64,000 nucleotides of DNA from Vermamoeba vermiformis (Eukaryota > Tubulinea > Echinamoebida): contig JBEWZL010000123.1 in assembly GCA_045837725.1 (NCBI GenBank), forward strand, positions 389,110 to 453,109, given 5' to 3'. The notes beneath the pieces were generated by a model. That model had not been told where the DNA came from. It saw only the letters and a list, made by a program, of their open reading frames with translations, and did not search any database. Numbering within the stretch: the first letter of the stretch is position 1; every line of letters begins with the position of its first letter. Shown here piece after piece: positions 13,493 through 25,036 of the stretch. A program made the position numbers and the translations under genes.

Positions 13493-14212
13493 ACGAACAA
13501 TAAAATGATGTACTTTATATCTTAGAATATCTACATGAATGTTTTAACTAATATACACGTATTTGAATCGATTTAGGTAGTCTTCTTGTCATTTGTCTGC
13601 AAAGAGACGCGGATGTGGCGTTGTTGGTTGTTAACGAGCTCTCTTTTTTACTAGGAACTCAGTGCATAGCACGCGATTGACCGCGCTGATTTGTTGACGA
13701 AGTGCTCGTTCTTTAGCCAGCCCGCGCACGACAATCTGCGAATGGGATTAGCTCGCTGCAGAAAGATGTCGCACTAATTAAATTGCTGCTTTTCAACACT
13801 TACTAATTCAATTCGATTGTTCTTCATTCCATCTTCATGGGCGATAGTATTACTTGGTCGTATAAAGAATCCTATTCGATGATAGTGTTACATCCGGTCA
13901 AGAAGTGCTTTGATATTTACCTTCCTTACAGTTATCGCTCTTATCCATCACGCGTGTTCGCGATCGTCCGGAAATTAATTTGAATGAAAAGTCGGTTTTT
14001 GCAGTAATTACAGTGCATTGAAAATTTTAGGCTGCAATGGTTAGAAGAATAGGATTGCTAGCTAAGTTAGATAGATTGAATGCGGGACCATACGAAGATG
14101 GCAATTTAGGTTATCTTAACTGCAATTTGAAATTCTTTTTTAGGAAAACGATGTGACCGAAAACGGACTATTTAGTCGCCCGATTTTGCAAATTCTTGTG
14201 AATCCCGCAATA
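13493..14212. other. Intergenic, no gene seen
   Basis: A 720-base spacer between the SAAL1-like gene and the F-box/LRR gene. It is richer in G and C around 13580-13780 than other spacers, but no open frame or cloverleaf is recognised. The right half probably holds the promoter and 5' UTR of the downstream gene. Confidence 0.5.
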
Positions 14213-15778
14213 TGAGCGCATCAAATAAGCGTCATAAGGCGTTTCACCACTCGAACGATTGGTTCTTGGGTAGCTTGACAAATGATCTGATCTACCTCAT
14301 TTTGAGGCATCTTGATCTGCCATCAGTTCAAAGGTAAGGGTTTATTTTTTAGAAAAATTATTAATTAATCATAATTAGTAGTTTAGTTGCAATGAAATAG
14401 CTGTTCCTAGTTTTTTTGTGTTTCAAACGTCAATACAAAATCCTTCTTTCTTTGTTAATAAATATAGCACTAGTATGATTCTTTGTTAATTTATAAGTAA
14501 AATTAATTGACGAATATCTTGCGTCATTCTAAAATTTGTTCAGTTATTTAATTGACGCAATAATTGGATCACAGAATGTGCTTCGTATGCAAGAGCTGGA
14601 ATTGGAATGCTTGGAAGTATGTGACCAATTTCGATTCAAGACTGGAACCTTCGGAAGAACAGTGGCGTGTTGGTTGGACGAGTCGATTGCCATACAATGT
14701 TGCAAGCTCGCTGTTAGCGCGCTTAGATGCCGCTCGAGTCAAAACTTTGTATTTCGCGGTCAAGGACGATGACGTCATCACAGAGTACGAGACAATACGA
14801 AGTTGACTGTAGCTGACGTCTTGGTTTTAGACTGCCAACAGCGATGATGCAATTGACACGTGTCGTCGGATTAACAATCCTCAACGACTTGAACGACGAT
14901 TTGTTTGACGATGTCTGTACGACCTTTACTCGATTGACATCAATGCACGTGGAAGCAACAGAGAAGTTTGGTAGCTATCAATTAAGACACTTAACAACAC
15001 TGCAATCCCTTTGGATATCGCCGGCACAAAGTGACTTGGAATGGGTATCTTGTTTCCATGCACTGAAGGCGATCAGCGTGCGCAGTTGGCCGTATAAGAA
15101 CTTTAGCTCTTTGGCCCAGTTACCGAATTTAGTTTCGTTCAGTGTCGAAAATTCGATGTATGACGAACACTTGACTCAGCTTGCAACCTTGACGCAGATT
15201 CAAGAACTGAACCTTACATCCTGCACGTATCATTCAAGTCTGACAGTGCTTACCAATCTCACTGCCCTGGGTGTCAATGACATGAAAGCTGCCGGCACTC
15301 TACCGGCACGAGTGACGTCACTTTTTGTTCGCTATCTTTCAGGCTACACTGACCTGCAACAACTGTGCGCTCTATACTGTCGTAAGTGGCTGAAATTTCA
15401 CGTTGTCACGCACTGATCAGCAACGTAGAATCTGAGATCGAGGACAGCGAGCTAATACATCTGGCATCGCTACCAAATCTTCGAAGTTTGACGTTGCCAG
15501 CACCGAGTTTACAAGGCATTTCACTGCTGACGAATGTAACGTGTCTCGGATTGAACGAAGCTGATTGGCTAAGTGACCCGAATACCCTGCAAGAATTCAG
15601 TGCTCTCACCAACCTGCAAGTGCTAGAGTTCGATGGCGGGCCACGAATTACTTCCGATCAAATCGCCAGAGTATTTCCGTTGAAACACGTTGTCATTCGT
15701 TATCGACCTTTGTCAATCAATAAATGCATTTTGAGATCGCGCAGGAACTATTTCCAATCGTTACCGAAATTTATTTAA
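14213..15778 (+). CDS. F-box / leucine-rich repeat protein
   Basis: A probable substrate-receptor subunit of an SCF ubiquitin ligase. The N-terminus carries an F-box split by an intron: LTNDLIYLILRHLDLPSVQR in the first exon (14213-14332), then MCFVCKSWNWNAWKYV after the acceptor at 14574. The rest is a leucine-rich repeat array (about 14830-15700), for example LTTLQSLWISPAQSDL and LPNLRSLTLPAPSLQGI, a layout typical of FBXL receptors. Four exons fit. The third donor, a GTACGA site near 14784, was chosen because it alone keeps the frame into the repeat array. Stop is at 15776-15778. The converging myosin gene ends 166 bases away. Confidence 0.78.
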
Positions 15779-15944
15779 CGTGATCTTTTTCCGTACAGCC
15801 ATCACCAAACTAACTTTTGTCCCCAGGGTAGTACAATATTTGTCTACTTGGAATTTGGTTTATTCAAATACAATTGCGCCGACAGAGGCTATAAATAATA
15901 ATGTAACAAAATTTTCAGACCCGATTGCGGATCCGATTCTTCGC

Positions 15945-18900
15945 TTATTGAATGAGACAACGACCCTTGAATTTGCCTTGATTAGCTTTCGCCTTTCGTT
16001 CGCTCTCTTTGAAGTCTTTGACTTTGTTCTTGTAGCCCTCTGGATCCACTTTCTGTTCCAACATCTCTTCGATCGTGAAAATGACTTCAGGAGACTTGAC
16101 GAAGATCTTCGTGCTGCCCCAGCCAAACTCATCGGCTGATACGTCCTTCATCTGCAACGAGAATACGTTAATGACTATCTCTACTTTCAGTAAAATATAA
16201 AATATGATCTCAAAAAATGCGCCAATTGATAATATAGAGCTAAAAATAGTGCTTGTTCAATGGGTTATTAATGGATTTTCATGAAAAGCGGCCGAATTGA
16301 CCGTTTGGCGCAAGTCCAGCGTAAATTTTTCACGGGCTTTGATTTAGATATGTGTTTGAGTTGGTTCGTACCTTGCCGATCAAATAATTGACAATCGTGC
16401 GTGCCGCGTCTTGTCCCTCACCAGCAGGTGGTTGTTCCAACAGCGGACTGAAGCGACGGACCCACTTGCTGTACGGTGTGCGGTACGAGTATCCAGCCTT
16501 CTTGACACGCACGTTCTCGAGCAGACCGAGGTACTAAGCGAGATTAGACCACGTGCTGGTGATTGCCAAATTAGGAAATGTTACCTTGACTTGATGTTCG
16601 ACACGGGCCATGACAAAGTCCAACGGTTGTTTTTTGTCGTTGGGCTTGATGCACCGAATGTAGTGAGGCTGAAAATAGCACGTAAGAATGGATTTCCTTA
16701 TAAGGAAATGCCAATTAAGACTTACAACGCAAGCGCTCAATTTTGACATCAACATGTTGGCTGACTGACGGATCTTCATGCCTGAAGTGGTCGGTGCTTT
16801 CTTTTCTAAGGAAAGAAATGTAAGTCAATAAGATGACGCAAAGTAATGTTTTCCCGGTGGATCCGTACCGTCAGAAACGTCTTCAGGGAAGAGTGTCAAA
16901 TAGAACGAGTTGTCCGAGGTCTGCATGCACATGACGAGCGAGGTGTACAAGTTGTCGTAGTTCTTGAAACAGAATTCTTCCACGGTGTACGTCACTTCAC
17001 CTGCATAGTGCTTTGAAACAAAATATTATTATTAAATACTACTATTAGCATTATATAGTTCAAATTGACTTACCTTGACTGTGAACGAGGTCGGATGTGC
17101 TCCGATCAAGTGTTCGTTGTGCGGGTGCGTCTTCATCACTTTTTCCATGAATTTTCCGTCGCACGTGGCCGAGTCGAGTGCGTGGACAGTCTTGCACGTG
17201 TCGTCCAACAATCGGAAAATTCCGGGCGGGTTGTTGCCTTCGATCAGATCCACGACGACTTTGTTGTCAAAGTACTTGATGTCTTTCCACTAAATAGATA
17301 CATATACATTAGTCCTATATACTACACCTATGATATATATCACAACGTACGGGTAAGTTCTCGTCGTGGTATTCTTTTTGTTCTTGTCTGAGCGTCAGAT
17401 CGATGAAGACCTGTTGCAATCGTTCGTTGACGTAGTTGATGCAGAACTGTTCAAAGCCGTTTGCTTCAAAAATTTCAAAGCCGTAAATGTCGAGCACACC
17501 AATGCTCTTGCCGCCTGTACGAATGTTGCCGAGACCATTGCCGCCAACAGTGAATCCACCATTGCCGCCACCAGAATTACCCCTAAAATCATAAAAATTA
17601 ATCTAGGCCCACGCAATATATTTAAATACAATATTATGAATAAAATAGTATAAATGTTTGGTTTTTGGAATTAACACTTACATTTGGCCTTTAGGACCCT
17701 TAGGAATTGGCGGGCTGTTGCTGTAATTGTTGTTGGCACCAGGCATGGGTGGGGGCATCTTAGGACCGCCCATACCAGGGCCTTTGGGACCGGGACCCTT
17801 TGGACCAGGGCCTTTAGGACCGGGGCCTTTGGCTACAAAAGGTCGGTCAGATCGGGATAAAAAAAGCAATTTAAGCGTATAAATGGGCATATTAAGACGT
17901 TATTAATTATAATTGTATTTACCTCTGCCCATAGGCATCTTTGGAGGACCTCCACCACCGTTCGGACTCGGCATCTGACGCGGGCTGGTTGGAGGACTGC
18001 TGACTGGACTAGCATAGCTGCTCAATGATACAGGAGTACCTATTGATTAATTTCGTCACTATACCGCTCATTAAACATAAATTTGATGGTCTGCCGGTGC
18101 CAGTACGCGATGAGACCCAAAATTTGACAGTCAAAAATCAACGAGTAAATTTGACGGTCAAATCTCAAGCATCTCTTTCAGCGCTTGTAAGGCTTGGTTG
18201 ATGACAGTAATTATGTTAGAGGGTTATATTTACCTCGAGAGCCAAGGGCAACGTTGATTCTGTGCACGAGCCAGTCGAAAATTCTTTCGTACAACGACTT
18301 GGCCAAGGCATCACGAATACCGCTAGCTTGATCAGGATTTTGAGGCACTGAATATACTGAAGCACGGGCACTACCGGTCTGAATAGCACGGTGCACTAAA
18401 GCTTCAGCGAGGGTTGAAGGATCCAAGCCTAACAAATAGGCTGCGAAATCGAGAGTGTCTTTGTTTGAGACTCTAGCAGGAGCATCTCCTTCAAAACGGA
18501 TGTTTCCAACGTGCAAAATAGCGGCCAATAATTTCCAGCAGTTTTGCTAAAAAAGGAAAAATTTCAGTTTGTTTCTGGATCGAGATCTGAAATATTAGTT
18601 GCTTACTTGATCGGTCGCTGATACGTCGATAACAGTCATGGCTTTGCAAACATCCTCGAAGCCCTTAGCGTCGTCAACGCCATCGACAGAGGTGCACTTG
18701 CTTTGAGATAAATAGAAAAATGATTCCGGACCACCAGTGAGGCCTAATTCTTGCTTCAATTGTGGAGGAGCTCCCTTGACAAGTTCGTAGAAGATATGGA
18801 AGTTACGTTCGCCTTTAGCTATAGTACAAATTCAAATTAATACTCCGATTTTCTTGATCCCAACCCAAAAATCTTGCAATTTTTTTAAAATAACTGCGCG

Positions 18901-19870
18901 AGGTAAATTATTTATCATCGGTATTATATCCCAAATTTCATCATTATTGCAGAGTGTTTAAACGGATCTTTAAAGGATCCTTACCTTGGAAAGCGACTCT
19001 GGTCTTCTCCAACAAGAAATTGGTGATTTGTCCGCCGCAAGGCTCGCCTTTCTCGTTGAATAAAATTTCCAAGTATTTGCCGAATCGAGAGCTGTTGTCA
19101 TTACGCACTGTCTTGGCATTACCGAAAGATTCTAACAACGGATTTGTGCTCAGAATGACGTCCTTGACGCGAGCAGTGTCACCAGTGCTACCACTGACTG
19201 CTGAGATATAGTTCAAAATCAATTTTGCGGATTCAGTTTTGCCGGCACCAGATTCACCACTTTCAAATTGAAAAATTAAAATCTTTTTTCTTATATGAAT
19301 TAATATATCCTAATTACCTAATAATTACGGCTTGACTAGATCCATCGCTGACCATCGTTCTGTAGGCTTGTTCGGCCAATTGATAAATGTGAGGAGGAGA
19401 ATCGTAGATGTTGCTGTTCATGTACATCTTAATGTGATCTTCAGTGTAGATTGGCAAGCGAGTATAAGGGTTGACCTATAAAATATCCAGTATTAACGCG
19501 GAGTCACGAGCAACAATATCTTGATCTACACGGTAACGGACAAAATCTTAATCGATTCAATTTCGATGATTTCAAACGCGTTTCGATCAAAAAAAGATAC
19601 TCGGTACTGAAACAAACTCTAATTTGATAAAAATCTAATTTTTAATTTATCAACGAAAAGATTTTTTTCCATTAAATCAGATCTGCTTTCTTTCATCTTA
19701 AACCGCTAGATGATCATACATACCGCAATAAGTACATCACCGATATTAGTGTAGATGAGATTTTTGCCATATCTCGCTCCAATTTGTTTGGTGATCTCGC
19801 CGTTACTCGGATTGGAGACCATGGCAAGGTCGTCCACACCTTCTTTCATAAACCGCAAGAATACAGACAT
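15945..19870 (-). CDS. myoK: MyoK-like short-tailed myosin I with Gly/Pro insert and CAAX box
   Basis: An actin motor. Reading leftwards from ATG at 19870: P-loop GESGAGKT (about 19231-19262), switch I NDNSSRFG (about 19075-19105), a TEDS-site Ser in RASVYSVP (about 18340-18370), sixteen residues before DALAK, then switch II LDIYGFE (about 17480-17500). Between helix [10 protein letters not shown] and switch II lie two or three exons (about 17685-18040) coding a Pro/Ser stretch and a GPKGPG repeat. After the converter the chain ends about 65 residues beyond GSTKIFVKS, with no IQ motif, TH1 or SH3. The last four residues are CLIQ, a CAAX prenylation box (15948-15959). Dictyostelium MyoK has the same three features: GP-rich motor insert, minimal tail and prenylation. 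By analogy it may work in phagocytosis at membranes (inference). Confidence 0.9.
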
Positions 19871-20251
19871 ATTGAAATTGTGGTGCTTTCTTGGTTAAAT
19901 TATTGGAGATTGCGATTTTGATTTTGTCAACTGCGACGACAAAAAATCTTGGTGAGATCTCATCGCACGGAATCGATTTTCATCATTACTACCGGAATCC
20001 TAAACAGAGGACTACAGTAAATTCAATTTACAAATTACATTTCCTAAACAGACACATGTTTTACAGGTGGGCGCGGTACGAAATCTGCCTTCGGAGACCA
20101 CATGTGGTGCTGCGTTATCTGGTGCAGATTTAGCAAAAAATGCGCGGAGCACCAGGCAATAATTTCCGGGAAAAGCATTTCCTAGAATTTCTCGATCGAC
20201 AGAACATAAAAATGGAGCGAGATCTGTCCTTCTCGTCGTCTGTTTTTCAAT
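19871..20251. promoter_or_regulatory. Shared upstream region of two divergent genes
   Basis: A 381-base spacer between the start codons of the myosin gene (minus) and the F-box/XPA-like gene (plus). It must contain both promoters. No specific element is recognised. Confidence 0.5.
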
Positions 20252-21144
20252 ATGGAAACACAAGAAAATAGCATATTTTTATTCTTTAATTTACCAGCAG
20301 AGTTGCAGCTCGAAGTAGCTGGTTGGTTGTCGATCAATGGATTAGGTATTTTCGCCCAACTATCTCAGCTGTGCAATGAATATGCTTCGTCAAATACAAT
20401 ATGGAAGCGTTATTTTTCTCAATTAACAAATGGCGATATCGAATACGCTATTGAAACGCTGGACAGCGAAACGAAGGTAGAAGAGCGCACCTTCGCTATT
20501 CTATTTATTAACCTTGTAATACAGATTGAGCACAAATATAACGACGAAGAGCCAGGCTATTACAAAGCACTCTATTTTCGGTACCTTGCCATGCGTAAAT
20601 CTAAATGGTGTGCATCTGTCAAATTTTCCCTCTAATCCACCCTTACTAAAATTTCGTTTTAGCCCTAATTGCGTCGCTCGTAAAGTAGGTGGCGGCTGGA
20701 GTGGTGGATCATTGTGTCGCTCGTGTTTCAAGTCGCACGGGTCCATGATGATCACGGCCAAGGAGACGATGCAGAAGTTTGCTTTGACATACGAAGAAGC
20801 GAGTGAGCACGTGTACATCGATGAATATCTGAGTCCTGATCGAGGCATACCTACCGAATATTGCTACGAGTATCGAGGTACGTTATCACTCAATTCCAAG
20901 TGCATCACATCTGACATTTCACGTGAAAGCACGGCTTGTTGCGCTAGCAAAGTGGGGTACTTTTGAAGCAGTTAGAAGGGAGTATCTAAAAGTATTAAAG
21001 AGGTTACCGCAGAAACCAAAAGTAACCAAGCGAAAACGAGAAGAAACCGTTATTGAAGAAGAACCCGATCCGAAGAAACGACGAAGCGGTCGATTGGCTG
21101 GCAAAGCACGATCTCGTTATATCGATGATGTTGATATATTTTAA
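20252..21144 (+). CDS. F-box protein with XPA-like zinc domain
   Basis: The N-terminus is an F-box (FNLPAELQLEVAGWLSINGL, about 20282-20345), pointing to an SCF subunit. After an intron near 20614-20661 comes a C-x2-C...C-x2-C zinc module (CPNC...LCRSC) followed by MMITAKETMQKFALTYEEA, which resembles the ITKTEAKxxYLL segment of the DNA-repair protein XPA. After a second intron (about 20878-20931) comes ARLVALAKWGTFEAVRREY, resembling the following XPA helix. The C-terminus is basic, with KRKREE and KKRRSGR and likely nuclear targeting. XPA binds damaged DNA in nucleotide excision repair; here the fold may serve as the recognition part of a ligase (inference). Similarity is by eye only. Confidence 0.68.
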
Positions 21145-21279
21145 TTATGTAAATCTAGTTTGAAGCAGTTTATACTTCCAGTTATCTTTGCCTGTTCGAA
21201 CAAAACTAACGTGTTGCAATTAATAATAATACATTTTCATTGACGCAAAAAAAACCGACCAGTTTTTATTGTCGCTTAC

Positions 21280-23244
21280 TCAATCTTCCCAAGTGTATTC
21301 ATCATTATACTCGCACGTCTGCCAGCTACCCGCATCACAATCGTTACAAGCACAGTGATCCCAATACGCTTCGTCTCGGTGATCTCTTCCGTGGGCAATT
21401 GCATTGTGGAATAAGTGACAATGCCCGCACAAAACGAAACTGTCTTGCAAAGCTCGTTGGTACATCTCTGCGAAGACTTGTTGCCATCGTGCTCGCTCTT
21501 GCTTTCGTTTCTCTTTCTTCGAGCTCGGTTGTTGCTCAGAAATCTTAGAGTGCTTGAGTTGATCTTCACTCCAACACTTGTGTGTGAACTTCTTCCACGC
21601 TTCATCACTGTTGTACAATGCTCGATAGTACTTGTTTAAGCTGATCAATGAGCAGTAGGTCACGTGCTCGTCTATCTGGCCGAATATCATCTCCATCATT
21701 TCTGGAGGTAAGACGATATTGTTCGCTCTTTGGAACTCCGCGGTGCTGTGGCTGACAACGAAGTGCTTAAATGACTGCGTAGGAGTGAGTGTCGCGTCGG
21801 TCCAATGATCCACGAGCCACTGAATGATTGGATTGCCCAGGGGTGACGCCGAGACTTGTTCGTCAGTGGCTAACGGCAGTTCAGTGACATTCATGGCTGA
21901 TGAACACGTGTTACACAATTTACAATTTACAAATCATTGGCACTTACCGCTAAGTTTTTGGACAAGATCTTGCACTTCATTCGCTTTATTGGTCGGCACA
22001 ACTCTAAATCGTTCTGCAGTAGCAATTTTAGTAAGTAGAAACGTGTGCAAGTAGATACGTACGATATACGTGATAAGTTTTCCGCACCAATGAACTGTGA
22101 TCGGCTACTGGTACTTCACTCGCTACTTGTTGACAGCAAAAGGTTTGCAGCGACAGCAAATAGATCTCAGTGACGCGTGTTTCGGGGCTGTAGTTCATTC
22201 ATTTTTAGCAACAACACCTATCACAATTGCTTGTTTACCTGAGTTGTACCAACGCTGGATGATCGACGAAGTAAATTCCCGCAATGAGTTCGAGTTGTCG
22301 TTGGACTAGCTCAGATTTGTACTCTGCCGAGCCAGAATTGAATTTAGATCTGCTCACGTACGTGTCGGTCGTTGGGAAATAAATTGCATCTGATTGGTCG
22401 ATCGGTGCAAACTTCGTGAATGCTTGTTCGTACGCAAGCATCGATTTCTTCTCTAATTGGTATTGTTAGCTAGCGACGACGCATGTGTGAACAATGCGCG
22501 TACCTTTGAGATTGACATTATTCACTGCGCGAGACTTTGTTTTCGATAAAACCCTGGCGAGAGTTTCTCTGCTCCGTACGTCTAACAGCTGTTTGAACAG
22601 ATCACGCTGGACGTCTGATTCGACCAGGGCTTGTAGCGATTCGGTTTTGAACCATGCCTTCATCATCGCAAGATGAAAAGCTGAAATATATAATATTAGC
22701 ATAGTATAAGGACATGGTTGAATCGGAATAGTATTAGAATAGTAAAAGGACTGTACCGTTTTTGCGCCAATGAATAGGAAATGTAATGTGGCTAGCTTTG
22801 AGCACGACGCAGGTGATTGGTGAAATAGGACTAGCTCCCACAGTACCCAGCTCAATTAGAGTGCTGCCCTTCTGCGTCAGTTTGTGCAGCAGTTTGGCGC
22901 TTCGAAAAGCGTCCGCTAATTCGATGTCGAGCACGCGTTTTGGACGTTGTTTTAATCGATACTTATAGTCTTGCAATGAGTCATAGGAAATGTCATATAT
23001 ATAGCCACCTATCAATACATGCTATTAATAATATGACGCAATTCTGATTTAATCACAATGCTAAAATTAAGAGCATTGGCGAAACAATCGAGGGAAAAAT
23101 ATTCAAATATTACCATTAATTACCGTTTAATATATTAATTAAATCCTGCTTTGTCATAACGACATCCAAATCCGATCCCAAAAATGAGTCTTCGTAATCC
23201 AGGTCCCATGCTCTTGATCCAATAATTATTGCTGACGATGTCAT
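21280..23244 (-). CDS. Nucleotidyltransferase-like F-box protein with Cys-rich C-terminus (copy 1)
   Basis: Start ATG at 23244 gives MTSSAIIIGSRAWDLDYED. GSRAW followed by SDLDVVM has the GS...DxD pattern of the nucleotidyltransferase fold, and LDIELAD about 80 residues on could supply the third acidic residue. A helical middle follows, then an F-box-like stretch (IVLPPEMMEMIFGQIDEHV, about 21655-21710), then a Cys-rich end with CGHCHLFH, CACNDCDAGSW and CEYNDEY, probably zinc-binding. About six exons. A paralogue with the same order lies on the opposite strand at 33843-35739. I know of no named family with this architecture. Function is unknown; an F-box implies ubiquitin ligase recruitment. 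Confidence 0.75.
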
Positions 23245-23483
23245 AGCTTCAACTTTAAGTTACGTTGGTGTTGCTCGTCTCCAAACGAACAAAACTGAAG
23301 CATTTCGGAAGCACAAAAATGTTGCGCAGAGAAGGATCCGCATGTTTGCATAATTGTAAGGCGTATCATGGCACGTCATCGCCAAAAAATCAAAAGTTTA
23401 GTTTACAGAGCACAAGGAAATACTACGTATAGGTGGCAAACTAGAAATGTGTATGTACAAAATGAAAGCTTTTGCGAGCTTTT

Positions 23484-24427
23484 TTAAGCTTCGTCCTTCT
23501 TAGCTGCAACGTCTTCTGTTATTTTGAAGGGTGACTTATTAGCGGCCAATTTGTTATCGTCTGTGAGATTCAGATGCGGATCTTGTACCAAAGCTCTAGC
23601 TAATGACAACAATGGTGCTTTATGGTAGTGCCCAGTTTTCGCCGATACTTCGTAGTATTGCAATCCCTTCTTGTGATGAAAAGTAACGTCCCTTTTGTCC
23701 ACTTGTCGCTCGAGCACGTCCCATTTGTTGCCGACCAAGACGACTGGATTCGATTGCACTTGTTGCGACTCTTTGTACCACTCAGGCACGCTAGCGTACG
23801 TTGATTTCTTGGCCACGTCGAACATGATAATGTAGCCATGGCATCCGAGAAAGTATGCGTCGCCTAGAAGGGAAAATTAAACTACGGATTCACCGAAACG
23901 AGCGAAGCAACAAAGCAGCAAAAAATGCTAGGAAATATTATGTTAATTACCTAGACCGTCATCTTTGCCGGCGACGTCCCAGACGTGGAAAGTAATTGGT
24001 CCGCGATTGGTTTGTAAAGTCACATCTCGCACTTCCAGTTGGCTTGTAGCTTCATACGCGAATTTAAATTCTTTTCCTAGTATTCTATCAATATAACTTG
24101 TTTTTCCAACTTTTTCGTCGCCAATAAGACAAATTTTGAATTCTTGTGGCTTATCGAATGGCGGGAGTGGATCCGCTGGTTTAGGTGCATCAAGTTTAGC
24201 AGGTGATTTTGTAGGTGATACTGATAGAGTTGCTATGGAAGCGGCTAATTCTGGATCTAGCGTAAAAGTGAATGTTTTTCGGGTGAGGTCACATTCTTGT
24301 CTTTATCTTGGGTCTCTGACTTCCATTCGAAGTTAAATAATGCTATTTCTTTTGCGGGTGATTGGCTAATATTGCTGGATTTATTTTCCGATTTTTCTGG
24401 GGTAGATTCTGGTTTAGGATCTGCCAT
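23484..24427 (-). CDS. Divergent Ran-like GTPase with N-terminal extension
   Basis: The G domain (about 23500-24140) matches Ran rather than Rab or Rho: TNRGPITFHVWD, HHKKGLQYYEVSAK and PLLSLARALVQDPHL align with Ran's TNRGPIKFNVWD, HRKKNLQYYDISAK and PFLWLARKLIGDPNL. Core changes are striking. The P-loop is GDEKVGKTS instead of GDGGTGKTT, the switch II DTAGQE is DVAGKD so the catalytic Gln is lost, and the acidic DEDDDL tail is absent. Nuclear transport function is therefore doubtful. An extension of about 100 residues begins MADPKPESTPEKSE from ATG at 24427. Within it the frame shifts by one near 24270 in a run of five A (minus strand); six A would keep it open. That is more likely an assembly error than an intron. 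Confidence 0.75.
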
Positions 24428-25036
24428 TCCTGCAAGATCTACGTTCTTATTAGCAGAATATTACATTATAATATTATAGAATAATTATGTAGGCAATGAT
24501 CGCATTATTTGAACACTAAATAATTGGGTACATCCAGAAGTTATGTAAATGCAAATAATCCATTTCATAACATGCTATAATTTTTAGAGAAAGTTTATTT
24601 TACCTTTGTATTTATGATATGCTCGAGTGTGGTTCTTAGATCCGTCCAACCTATTAATTTGTGGAAGAAAAGAAACGAGTTTTTAAATCATTGGTAGATT
24701 TCATAGTATTCGCTTAGTGGACGGATCTATACCTGAGCTTGCGTAAGCTACATTAGTCATATTATCGAAAAGAGACAGATGATATAACGAAACATTTTCT
24801 TGATTAATCAAGCAACGTACAAAGCGAAACTTGTTTTCAACCGATAAAAGTAAATAGTAAACGAGTGTAAGGAAATCTCACCTCCCACCCAGTGAGAGGG
24901 CCTGCTTCGCTACCAAATGTAAGGAAAATAGCGTGTATATTTATTATAGGAAGGTCACCAAATAATGACGACTTGTAACGTCACTAAATACTGACAATCA
25001 CGTGACGAATGTCACCTGTTTTCATTACACGAGTCT
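24428..25036. other. Intergenic with one hairpin element
   Basis: Apart from the hairpin listed separately at 24637-24729, this stretch is AT-rich and has no coding frame. Three copies of a GTCAC/GTGAC word with TAAATACTGAC and AATAATGAC spacing occur at about 24950-25015; no meaning is assigned. Confidence 0.5.
24637..24729 (+). ncRNA. Candidate hairpin RNA or small inverted-repeat element, copy A
   Basis: TAGATCCGTCCA at 24637-24648 pairs perfectly over 12 bases with TGGACGGATCTA at 24718-24729. The 5' side of the loop reads ACCTATTAATTTGTG then AGAAAAG. Stem and 5' loop sequence recur in a second copy at 27003-27074, while the rest of the loop differs in length and sequence. A stem plus one conserved loop side is how small structured RNAs look. 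Alternatively the TA-flanked 10-bp inverted ends could be those of a miniature transposon. Strand is a guess. Confidence 0.5.
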
